Assembly: GCA_020062425.1 (NCBI GenBank)
Contig: JAGUWJ010000019.1
Location: 1 to 39,471, forward strand
Source: Actinomycetota bacterium
GTDB taxonomy: Bacteria > Actinomycetota > Geothermincolia > Fen-727 > Anoxymicrobiaceae
Direction of reading: 5' to 3'
DNA: 39,471 nucleotides
A program made the translations under genes and the position numbers. Under the pieces are notes generated by a model. That model was not told the origin of the DNA and searched no databases. It saw only the letters and a program-made list of their open reading frames with translations. Each line of letters begins with the position of its first letter. The first letter of the stretch is position 1. Positions 16,725 to 23,650 of this stretch are shown piece after piece.

Positions 16725-16842
16725 GGTATTCCGAGCAGAGCTAGCCTACGGTCAAAGAGGCTAAGGCACTATGCCGACAGGGTTGACCGGGAAACCGCTT
16801 GGCCTCCCGCGTTTGGAAAGGAAAGCCTTTAATCTGTTACGA
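16725..16842 (+). ncRNA. Structured leader RNA, Moco-riboswitch-like candidate
   Basis: The segment has CCGAGC near its 5' end, a hairpin TAGCCT/AGGCTA (16742-16747 with 16758-16763), a small GGCA/TGCC hairpin, a GNRA-capped hairpin CCG-GAAA-CGG type at 16788-16797, then GGCCTCCC at 16801-16808 and GGAAAGCC. From memory, these elements and their order resemble the molybdenum/tungsten cofactor (Moco/Tuco) riboswitch. An intrinsic terminator follows at once, as in an expression platform. I cannot score it against a covariance model. The next plus-strand gene is a [NiFe] hydrogenase, an unusual target for such a switch. Confidence 0.5.
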
Positions 16843-16876
16843 AAGGCGTCCTTCCTTATGGACGTTTTCTTGTTTC
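16843..16876 (+). terminator. Intrinsic terminator behind the Moco-like leader
   Basis: AAGGCGTCC pairs with GGACGTTTT around an 8-base loop (CGTCC 16847-16851 with GGACG 16860-16864), followed by CTTGTTT. It probably forms the switchable platform of the leader. Confidence 0.7.
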
Positions 16877-16885
16877 AGGCCAGGT

Positions 16886-17025
16886 ACTCTTTCTGTCGCG
16901 GGACCGGAATGCGGTCGAGCTGGAGAAAGAGTTCTTTTGGTATTTGGTATATAGACGAGCCAGGTTCAGGTAAAGTGAGTCCCCCCTCACTAACCTGTGA
17001 GGCAGGGGGGCCGTTAAGGCCCCCC
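16886..17025 (+). other. Non-coding stretch with two strong hairpins
   Basis: ACTCTTTCT (16886-16894) pairs with AGAAAGAGT (16924-16932) around an inner GACCG/CGGTC hairpin. Further on, GGGGGGCC (17005-17012) pairs with GGCCCCCC (17018-17025) around GTTAA, with no T run. I see no convincing gene here; a 98-codon open frame at 16771-17067 overlaps all these structures. Confidence 0.55.
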
Positions 17026-17082
17026 TTGCTGACCTATCATGAGCCGGTCCGTTACCTTTCTACGTAACAGGGTTGAAAAGTA

Positions 17083-17110
17083 TTGACAGTGGAACAGCCG
17101 AAATGATAAA
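17083..17110 (+). promoter_or_regulatory. Candidate proximal promoter of the hydrogenase operon
   Basis: TTGACA at 17083-17088 is followed after 16 bases by GATAAA (17105-17110); TAAACA at 17107 with an 18-base spacer is an alternative. It would give a leader of about 220-260 bases. Confidence 0.5.
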
Positions 17111-17116
17111 CACCTC

Positions 17117-17313
17117 TACTAATAAAGGGATATTGCGCAGTCTCGCACTGAGAGAAAGCGCGTTTTCGATGGGAGGGAGCGTGCCTTTTTTCAATGTATC
17201 ACTCAGTTCGACCGCGATGGGTGGAGCGGCGGATTCGAAAGGGTCTGATGCGTGCAAGCATCGGCCATCTTCGTCCTGCGCGCGGCTGGCCTGCGCTGGT
17301 CAATGGTAGTGAG
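17117..17313 (+). ncRNA. Leader RNA or small RNA before the hydrogenase genes
   Basis: No gene is convincing here. GATGC (17247-17251) pairs with GCATC (17258-17262), and that GCATC could instead pair with GATGC at 17313-17317 in the terminator, which would suit attenuation. GCAGTCTCGCACT (near 17136) can pair imperfectly with AGTGAGATGC near the 3' end, so a rod-shaped independent RNA (6S-like) is another reading. The family is unknown. Confidence 0.4.
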
Positions 17314-17337
17314 ATGCCTGCTAGCAGGCATTTTTTT
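17314..17337 (+). terminator. Intrinsic terminator/attenuator just upstream of the hydrogenase small subunit
   Basis: ATGCCTGC and GCAGGCAT form a near-perfect hairpin (17314-17331) followed by seven T. It lies 45 bases before the start codon, so transcripts from either upstream promoter must read through it to reach the operon. Confidence 0.87.
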
Positions 17338-17381
17338 ATGCGTTCAGTGTTTGACGGCTATTCACTAGGAGGTGAAGGCTC

Positions 17382-18515
17382 TTGGCGGGCAAAACGGTTA
17401 GCAGGCGCCAGTTCCTGAAGCACGCTGGCGCGACGGCAGCCCTGTTAGGCCTGTCGGAAGTGATGATACCGCAGATCGCGCAGGCTCTGGAGGAGCTTGC
17501 CAGCGGTAAGCCGCCGGTGATCTGGATTCAGGGGCAGAACTGCACAGGGTGTTCGATCTCGCTTCTGAACTCCAACTACCCGATGGTCGCCGAACTGGTG
17601 CTCAACGATCTGTCCATCCGGTATCATCCCAATGTCATGGCGGCGGCAGGTTATACAGCGACAGACGTACTCGATGAATCCATCAAGGACCTGAAAGGCA
17701 AGTACGTCCTGGTGGTGGAGGGGCCGGTACCGACCAAGGAGGACGGCGAGTTCTGCACGTTCGGTCTTCAGAAAGGCAAGACCAAGGATCTCATGGGCAA
17801 CAAGGTCCCGGCCGACAAGACCATCCACGAGTGGATGAAGGAGCTGGTTCCTCCGGCGGCAGCCGTCATCGCGGGCGGCAACTGCGCTTCGTTCGGCGGC
17901 ATCCCCCTGGCGAACGCGGGCGTCACCGGGGCGACGCCGGTCAGCAAGATCGTGGCGGAGATCGATTCGGAGAAGCCCGTCGTGAACATCGGCGGTTGCC
18001 CGGCCCACCCGGACTGGATAACCGGCACTGTGCTGGAGGCGCTGCTCTTCCTGAAGGGCAAGGGCAAGCTCAACCTGAACTCGCACAAGATGTCCAGGAC
18101 GTTCTTCGGCCAGCTGATCCACGAGAACTGCGAGCGGAGGGCCTCCTTCGACGCGGGGCTGTTCCTGGAGGACTGGAACCAGGACGACCCGGACATGAAG
18201 CTCTGCATGTTCAAGATGGGCTGCAAAGGTCCCGTCACTTACGCTGACTGCCCGGTACGCCGCTGGAACTCCAAGGTCAACTGGTGCGTGGGAGCGAGCG
18301 CTCCCTGTCACGGGTGCGCCTCGCCGGACTTCTACAAGACGCTCTCGCCTCTCTACGAGCCTCTGCCTAACGTGAACTTCCCGGGGATAACCCCGGCGGT
18401 AGACACCCTGGGCTGGGTTGCCGCAGGCGCGACGGCGGTCGGAGTCGGAGCGCACTACCTGTACAAGCAGCTTGGTCATAAAGGCGAAGAGACCGGTGAA
18501 GGTGGTGAGAAATAG
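17382..18515 (+). CDS. [NiFe] hydrogenase small subunit, Tat-exported
   Basis: 377 residues. A classical twin-arginine signal SRRQFLK (near residues 7-13) precedes a hydrophobic stretch. The mature part has CTGCSISLL for the proximal [4Fe-4S] cluster, GGCPAHPDWITGT, and the later Cys-rich region (CKGPVTYADCP, CHGCASPDFYK) for medial and distal clusters. A C-terminal membrane helix lies near residues 343-366. This is the layout of group 1 membrane-bound uptake hydrogenases. TTG 17382 follows AGGAGGTGA. The stop overlaps the GTG of the large subunit by one base. Confidence 0.95.
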   Translation: MAGKTVSRRQFLKHAGATAALLGLSEVMIPQIAQALEELASGKPPVIWIQGQNCTGCSISLLNSNYPMVAELVLNDLSIRYHPNVMAAAGYTATDVLDESIKDLKGKYVLVVEGPVPTKEDGEFCTFGLQKGKTKDLMGNKVPADKTIHEWMKELVPPAAAVIAGGNCASFGGIPLANAGVTGATPVSKIVAEIDSEKPVVNIGGCPAHPDWITGTVLEALLFLKGKGKLNLNSHKMSRTFFGQLIHENCERRASFDAGLFLEDWNQDDPDMKLCMFKMGCKGPVTYADCPVRRWNSKVNWCVGASAPCHGCASPDFYKTLSPLYEPLPNVNFPGITPAVDTLGWVAAGATAVGVGAHYLYKQLGHKGEETGEGGEK

Positions 18516-20086
18516 TGGCGATAGTAAGCATTGATCCCGTAACCAGGATAGAGGGACACCTCCGTATCGACGTCGAGGTCGAGAATGGAGTGGTGAAGGA
18601 TGCCTGGTCGTCGGGCACCATGTTCCGCGGCATAGAGATGCTGCTCAAGGGCAAGCATCCGTGGGACTGCCAGCAGGTCACTGAGCGAATCTGCGGGGTC
18701 TGCCCCCTCATACACGGCACGGCTTCCTCGTACGCTCTCGATGACGCGATGGACGTGGAGCTTCCCGACAACGCGAGGATAATCCGTAACCTCTGCCTGG
18801 GAGGGAACTATATCCAGTCCCACATACTCCATTTCTATCACCTCCAGGCTCTCGACTACATCGACGTGACAGCGGTGCTGAACTACAGCGGCGTGAACCC
18901 GGGGTTGCTCGCGCTTAGGAGCAAGATAGCCGGGCTGGCCAAGGCGAACGATCTCTACTTCTTCCTCCCGCGCTACGAGTCCGCGGATTACGTCGGCACA
19001 CCAGGAGGCCCCGGAGACGCCAACCTGGCGACGGAGCTGGTGGGTCATTACGTACAGGCCCTGGAGATGCGCAAGAAGGCGCAGGAGATGATCTCCATCT
19101 TCTACGGGCGCATGCCCAGTTTCGTGGGCACCATCCCGGGGGGCGTTACCACCAAGCCGACGCTGATGAACATCGCCGCTTTCCAGTCGAGACTCACCGA
19201 GCTCAGGCAGTGGATAGACAGCATATACGTCCAGGATGTCCTGACCGTAGCGGAAGTCCCGGACTACGAGCCGTTCTTCAAGGCGGGCGACTCCGGAGGG
19301 AACTACCTGGCGTACGGAGGTTTCGACCTCGATCAGAAGGGCACCGAGAAGTTCCTGCCGCGCGGGACCATCTTTGACAACAACGTGATGGACGTCAAGG
19401 GCATGGAAGAGAAGGAGATCACGGAGTCGGTGCAGTACTCCTGGTACACTCCCGAGTGCGAGGGACTGAACCCGAAGTACGGCAAGACCGACCCGGACCT
19501 CGAGAAGAAGGACGCCTACTCCTTCCTGAAAGCCCCGAGGTACCAGGGCAAGCCCATGGAAGTGGGGCCGATGGCCCGCATGCTGGTCAAGAAGCCGGAC
19601 TTGCTGGTGAAGCTGGCCCAGGACAAGGGCCTGCTTACCCCGCCTGTCAAGTTCGGCATACTGCCGCGGACGGCGGCCCGCGCTATCGAGTGCAAGCTAG
19701 TGGCGGACGCCATGGCGGATTGGCTCACCCAGCTCGATCCGTCCAAGCCCATCTGGGACCCCAAGGGGAAAGAGATACCCAACGAGTCCTACGGCAGGGG
19801 CTTGGTGGAAGGGCCGCGGGGCGCACTCGGCCACTGGATACATATCAATAACGAGAAGACTGACAACTACCAGGCCGTGGTCCCGACCACCTGGAACGCG
19901 TCTCCCAGGGACAAAGAAGGGAACCGCGGTCCGGTGGAGACGTCGCTCATAGGCCTGCCGGTGCCGGACGTGGACAATCCCGTCAACGTGGTGCGCTGCG
20001 TCCGTTCGTTCGACCCGTGCCTGGCCTGCGCTATCCACATAATCCATCCCGAGCACAACGGCGTAAAGGAATTCCGAGTGGTCTAA
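18515..20086 (+). CDS. [NiFe] hydrogenase large subunit
   Basis: 523 residues, catalytic subunit. The nickel ligands are in RICGVC (C60, C63) and DPCLAC (C502, C505). The last motif ends at H508, leaving a 15-residue C-terminal peptide that the maturation protease encoded at 23189 should remove. All nickel ligands are Cys, so it is not a [NiFeSe] enzyme although the cell makes Sec. It would cross the membrane together with the small subunit. I place it in group 1 from the small-subunit architecture; the exact subgroup needs a tree. Confidence 0.95.
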   Translation: MAIVSIDPVTRIEGHLRIDVEVENGVVKDAWSSGTMFRGIEMLLKGKHPWDCQQVTERICGVCPLIHGTASSYALDDAMDVELPDNARIIRNLCLGGNYIQSHILHFYHLQALDYIDVTAVLNYSGVNPGLLALRSKIAGLAKANDLYFFLPRYESADYVGTPGGPGDANLATELVGHYVQALEMRKKAQEMISIFYGRMPSFVGTIPGGVTTKPTLMNIAAFQSRLTELRQWIDSIYVQDVLTVAEVPDYEPFFKAGDSGGNYLAYGGFDLDQKGTEKFLPRGTIFDNNVMDVKGMEEKEITESVQYSWYTPECEGLNPKYGKTDPDLEKKDAYSFLKAPRYQGKPMEVGPMARMLVKKPDLLVKLAQDKGLLTPPVKFGILPRTAARAIECKLVADAMADWLTQLDPSKPIWDPKGKEIPNESYGRGLVEGPRGALGHWIHINNEKTDNYQAVVPTTWNASPRDKEGNRGPVETSLIGLPVPDVDNPVNVVRCVRSFDPCLACAIHIIHPEHNGVKEFRVV

Positions 20087-20099
20087 GGGGGATACCGGT

Positions 20100-20597
20100 A
20101 TGAAGGAAAAAATACGCATCCCGGGCCCCGTGAAGTCGATGTACGGCGTCTATGCCGGCTCGCTCGCGCTGGTGATCTACTCGGGATTCTGCCGCACGCA
20201 CCCGTTCGTATCGGGCTGGAGATATCCGTGGGCGATGGCTTTGATGAACACCTTCAACTTCCTGATGGTGTGGGTGCTCGTGCTTGTCTCGTTCGTGTAC
20301 CTGTACTACGCGCTGCTGGGCAAGCCGAAGGACTCCGACTGGAACGAGCCGCTGGGCATCTTCCGCATCGCGCTCGCTCTTCTGGCGATATGGTTCTTCT
20401 TCCTGAGCTTCGCCATCTACCAGCCCTGGGGTTGGCTGAGCGGGCTCATATCGCTTCTGGGCGGCCCCGCGAAGTCGCTGAAGTGGTACGAGCTGTTCCT
20501 GTGGGTGATGCTGCTGGTCAACCTCATCTACGTGTACGCGCGCTGGGCGAAGTCCGAACGGTTTCCCAGGCTGACCGCCCCCAAGAAGGCAGAGTAG
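20100..20597 (+). CDS. Small multi-pass membrane protein in the hydrogenase operon, family not recognised
   Basis: 165 residues with four likely membrane helices (about 18-38, 46-72, 85-106, 130-148). It sits where the cytochrome b subunit (HyaC-like) is normally found, but I see only one His (in CRTHPF), too few to hold two haems. It therefore does not look like a b-type cytochrome. It may anchor the hydrogenase or connect it to the following RnfC-RnfD pair. No equivalent gene is present in the formate dehydrogenase series, where fdhB has its own helix. Function unknown. Confidence 0.8.
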   Translation: MKEKIRIPGPVKSMYGVYAGSLALVIYSGFCRTHPFVSGWRYPWAMALMNTFNFLMVWVLVLVSFVYLYYALLGKPKDSDWNEPLGIFRIALALLAIWFFFLSFAIYQPWGWLSGLISLLGGPAKSLKWYELFLWVMLLVNLIYVYARWAKSERFPRLTAPKKAE

Positions 20598-20610
20598 GAA
20601 GGTGGTCTGA

Positions 20611-21936
20611 TTGAGCAAACAGGGTTTCAAGACCTTCAAAGGAGGCATCCATCCGCCTTACAACAAGGAACTGGCCTCCGGAAAGGCCATCACCCGTGCG
20701 CCCGTTCCTGCTGAGCTTGTTATTCCACTAAATCAGCATATTGGCGCGCCGAACGAGCCCCTGGTCTCGCCTGGGGACAGGGTGACGGTCGGGCAGAAGA
20801 TAGGCGGTACGGACGCCTTCGTGTCGGCGCCGGTACATTCATCGGTGGCCGGAACGGTCAAGGCGATAGAGGACAGGCCGAGTTTCACCGGCCAGATCGC
20901 GAAGAGTGTGGTAATTACAGCTGACGCGGAGCAGCCCGCGTTCGAGGGGAAGCCCTCGAAGCCGCTCGGTGAACTCACTGCTGACGACATCAGAGAGATA
21001 GCGAAAGAGGCGGGACTGGTCGGTATGGGGGGAGCGGCGTTCCCTACCCACGTCAAACTTTCACCGCCCAAAGACAAGCCGGTGGACACGGTTATCATCA
21101 ACGCCGCGGAGTGCGAGCCGTTTCTTACCTGCGACCACCGGACCATGCTCGAGCGCCCCTCGGACCTGGTAGAGGGCCTGAAGCTTCTCATGAAAGCCGT
21201 GGGCGCCAAGAAAGGCATCATCGGCATCGAGGCCAACAAGATGGACGCGGTTGACACGGTGCGTTCGCATGTCTCGGCCGAGCCGACCATTGAGGTCGAT
21301 GTCTGCGACGTCAAGTACCCCGAGGGTTCGGAAAAGCAGCTCATCTGGGCTCTGACCGGCCGGAAGGTGCCTCCGGGAAAGCTGCCCTCAGAGGTGGGCT
21401 GCCTGGTGCAGAACGTGGGCACGGCCGTGGCCCTCTTCGAGGCGGCGACCATGGGCAAGCCGCTTTATGAGAGGGTCCTCACGGTAAGCGGCCAGGGCAT
21501 AAAGGAACCGGCGAACCTGCGCGTGCTGGTGGGCACGCCCGCCTCGGTGCTTGTCGAGGCAGCCGGCGGCATGGTCTCCGGCGCCGCCAAGCTGATAATG
21601 GGCGGCCCCATGACGGGCTGGGCTCAGGAGGACGACACCGCGTCAGTCGTGAAGGGCACTTCCGGAATCGTCGCTCTTCCTCCGGAGCTTGTCGATGTCC
21701 GGGACGAGCACGCCTGTGTGCGGTGCGGTAAGTGCGTGGACGTCTGTCCAATGACGCTTATGCCCAACTTCATAGTCGACTCGGTTCAGAAAGAGGAGTG
21801 GGAAAAGGCCGAGCTGTGGGGAGCGGTCGACTGCTTCGAGTGCGGCTGCTGCTCTTTCACCTGTCCGGCTTACATCCCGCACGTGGACTACGTACGCAAG
21901 GCCAAGGCCGAGATAGCGGCCCTCAAGAAGAGATAG
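20611..21936 (+). CDS. rnfC: RnfC-like electron transport subunit (hydrogenase-linked copy)
   Basis: 441 residues from TTG 20611 with an AGGAAGGTGG site. It has the same plan as the copy at 7286: FKGGIHPPY at the N terminus, GMGGAAFPTHVKLSPP in the flavin/NADH-binding domain, then CVRCGKCVDVCP (from C369) and CFECGCCSFTCP. More than half the aligned positions look identical by eye, so the two genes are paralogues. The substitutions are spread evenly, so the duplication is not recent. It is predicted to be cytoplasmic, although its partner hydrogenase has a Tat signal. Confidence 0.9.
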   Translation: MSKQGFKTFKGGIHPPYNKELASGKAITRAPVPAELVIPLNQHIGAPNEPLVSPGDRVTVGQKIGGTDAFVSAPVHSSVAGTVKAIEDRPSFTGQIAKSVVITADAEQPAFEGKPSKPLGELTADDIREIAKEAGLVGMGGAAFPTHVKLSPPKDKPVDTVIINAAECEPFLTCDHRTMLERPSDLVEGLKLLMKAVGAKKGIIGIEANKMDAVDTVRSHVSAEPTIEVDVCDVKYPEGSEKQLIWALTGRKVPPGKLPSEVGCLVQNVGTAVALFEAATMGKPLYERVLTVSGQGIKEPANLRVLVGTPASVLVEAAGGMVSGAAKLIMGGPMTGWAQEDDTASVVKGTSGIVALPPELVDVRDEHACVRCGKCVDVCPMTLMPNFIVDSVQKEEWEKAELWGAVDCFECGCCSFTCPAYIPHVDYVRKAKAEIAALKKR

Positions 21937-21951
21937 TGGAGGCGATGCTAA

Positions 21952-23100
21952 GTGGCAAACAGTAAATTCATGGCTACCGTCTCCCCCCACCTGCACGAAA
22001 AGGGCCAGACCATCGACCGCGCGATGAGGGACGTCCTGATCGCCCTCACGCCTGCCGCGCTATGGGCCATCATCGTATTCGGGTTTAATGCCTTTCTGGT
22101 GATGCTGGTCAGTATCGTGACGGCCATGCTCACCGAGGTGGTGATGCGCTGGATACTGGGCAGGAAAGCGACCTTGAAGGACTTGAGCGCAGTGCTCACA
22201 GGCCTGTTCCTCGCTTTCCTGTTGCCGGTCACCACACCGCTCTGGGTAGTGGCGATCGGGTCTTTCCTCGCGGTGGGAGTGGCGAAGGAGCTGTTCGGCG
22301 GGCTGGGGAAGAACATCTTCAACCCCGCGCTCTTCGGCAGGGTGGCGCTGATGATCTCGCCGTTGTGGATCTACACGGCCAAGTTCGTGGAGCCTTTCTG
22401 GTGGAGGGGGATAGGCTTCTTCAGCCCGATCCACACGAGCATCAACAACGCCGTGTCGGGCAGGGTCATCTACAAGACGTTCACCGGAGGAGTGGTCAAC
22501 GCGACCACGTCCGCGACTCCACTCTCTCTCTTGAAGAGCGGGAAGATGCTGACTAATACGGTCACTGGGCCGACCCCCGTCGGAGCGACCTGGCTGACCT
22601 CGAACGGCCGCCCGTCCGGTTGGTCGCTGTTCCTCGGCCTCAAGTCCGGCTCCCTGGGCGAGGTATCGGTGCTGCTGCTGCTGGTGGGCGCCTGCTACCT
22701 GCTGTACCGCAGGACCATCGACTGGCGCATACCGGTTGGGGTTCTGGGAGGAGCGCTGTTCATTTTCCTCATCACCTGGAACCACCCGCTCTACCAGATG
22801 TTGAGCGGCGGAATCTGGCTGGGAGCTCTCTACATGGCGACCGACTGGGTCTCCAGCCCGGTCTCCAGGCGGGCTAAATGGATATACGCGGTAGGCATAG
22901 GGGTGTTCATCGGGCTCGTAAGGTTGTACAGCCCATGGCCGGAGGGGGTCGCCATCTCAATCCTCATATGGAACGTCCTCACGCTACTGCTCGACCGCTA
23001 CGTTGCGGTTCCGAAGTTCGGAGAAGTGAAAAAGCCTTTGTTCAACAGGTTGCCGGCGTTCCCGAAGCCGAAACCTATACGGGTGGAGGAGAAGGCCTGA
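21952..23100 (+). CDS. rnfD: RnfD-like membrane flavoprotein (hydrogenase-linked copy)
   Basis: 382 residues, multi-pass. It shares with the copy at 8617 the N-terminal SPHLHEKGQTIDRAMRDV type, KELFGGLGKNIFNPALFG, and ATDWVSSP near the end. The presumed FMN-attachment motif reads TSATPL instead of TGATPL. It is 66 residues longer, mostly in the loop around the FMN motif and at the C terminus. It begins at GTG 21952 behind TGGAGGCGA. A strong terminator follows 33 bases after the stop, so this gene closes the structural operon. Confidence 0.9.
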   Translation: MANSKFMATVSPHLHEKGQTIDRAMRDVLIALTPAALWAIIVFGFNAFLVMLVSIVTAMLTEVVMRWILGRKATLKDLSAVLTGLFLAFLLPVTTPLWVVAIGSFLAVGVAKELFGGLGKNIFNPALFGRVALMISPLWIYTAKFVEPFWWRGIGFFSPIHTSINNAVSGRVIYKTFTGGVVNATTSATPLSLLKSGKMLTNTVTGPTPVGATWLTSNGRPSGWSLFLGLKSGSLGEVSVLLLLVGACYLLYRRTIDWRIPVGVLGGALFIFLITWNHPLYQMLSGGIWLGALYMATDWVSSPVSRRAKWIYAVGIGVFIGLVRLYSPWPEGVAISILIWNVLTLLLDRYVAVPKFGEVKKPLFNRLPAFPKPKPIRVEEKA

Positions 23101-23132
23101 CGGAGCCGTCCGGCCCGAGGAGATAAAGCGCT

Positions 23133-23163
23133 GCGCCCCCGCGATGACGGGGGCGCGCTTTTT
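23133..23163 (+). terminator. Intrinsic terminator after the second rnfD
   Basis: GCGCCCCCG (23133-23141) pairs with CGGGGGCGC (23148-23156) around CGATGA, followed by GCTTTTT. It separates the hydrogenase structural genes from the maturation genes. Confidence 0.9.
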
Positions 23164-23188
23164 CGACTACTATTTACCGGGACAAGAG

Positions 23189-23650
23189 ATGCATGATATC
23201 GCCATCATCGGTATAGGAAACCCGATAAAGAGCGACGACGGTGTGGGAGTCATGGCTGTAAGGTACCTGGAGGGAAGGGTTCCCGAAAGAGTGGAACTGG
23301 TTGAGGGCAGCGTGTACTGCGCCGACCTCTTCCACATCATAGAGGGCTGTCGGAAGGTCATATTCATAGATGGCATCGACGCGGGGGAGGAACCCGGGGC
23401 TGTCTTCCGCTTCACTCCAGAGGAAGTCCGTCCTGAGACCGCCGGAGTCTCCATCTCGCTACACGATTTTGGCATCTACGAACTGATCACTGCCGCCCGA
23501 CTGATGGACCAGTGCCCGGACGAGATAACCATATTCGCCGTACAGGTCAAGAGCCTGGAGTTCGGAGAAGAGCTCTCCCCGGAGGTGGAGGAGGCCGTTC
23601 CCACGGTGTGCCGACTGATCCTGGACGAGCTCGAGGGAGCGAACGGGTGA
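23189..23650 (+). CDS. Hydrogenase maturation protease (HyaD/HycI family)
   Basis: 153 residues from ATG 23189. A longer start at 23144 would lie inside the terminator and is rejected. The family motifs are present: GIGNPIKSDDGVG at the N terminus (metal-binding Asp/Glu positions), FIDGIDAG, SLHDFG with the His, and a late VQVKSLEFGEELS. The enzyme trims the C-terminal peptide of the hydrogenase large subunit after nickel insertion. Its stop overlaps the hypF start (GTGA), so the two are coupled. Confidence 0.92.
   Translation: MHDIAIIGIGNPIKSDDGVGVMAVRYLEGRVPERVELVEGSVYCADLFHIIEGCRKVIFIDGIDAGEEPGAVFRFTPEEVRPETAGVSISLHDFGIYELITAARLMDQCPDEITIFAVQVKSLEFGEELSPEVEEAVPTVCRLILDELEGANG

Noticed and set aside
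16725-16842. Cobalamin or NiCo riboswitch
   Set aside because: No B12 box or the conserved NiCo junction sequences could be seen; the Moco-like reading fits better.
16771-17067. 98-codon open frame as a gene
   Set aside because: It has unusual composition, no clear ribosome site, and overlaps the leader RNA, its terminator and two further hairpins.
17073-17309. Short open frames on both strands before the hydrogenase
   Set aside because: They overlap a promoter and leader with a terminator and show no protein-like conservation pattern that I recognise.
7286-23100. A complete Rnf ion pump
   Set aside because: Only C- and D-type subunits are present, twice; A, B, E and G are not found in the window.
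23144-23188. Longer N terminus of the maturation protease
   Set aside because: It lies within the terminator after rnfD; family members begin at the GIGN segment, near ATG 23189.
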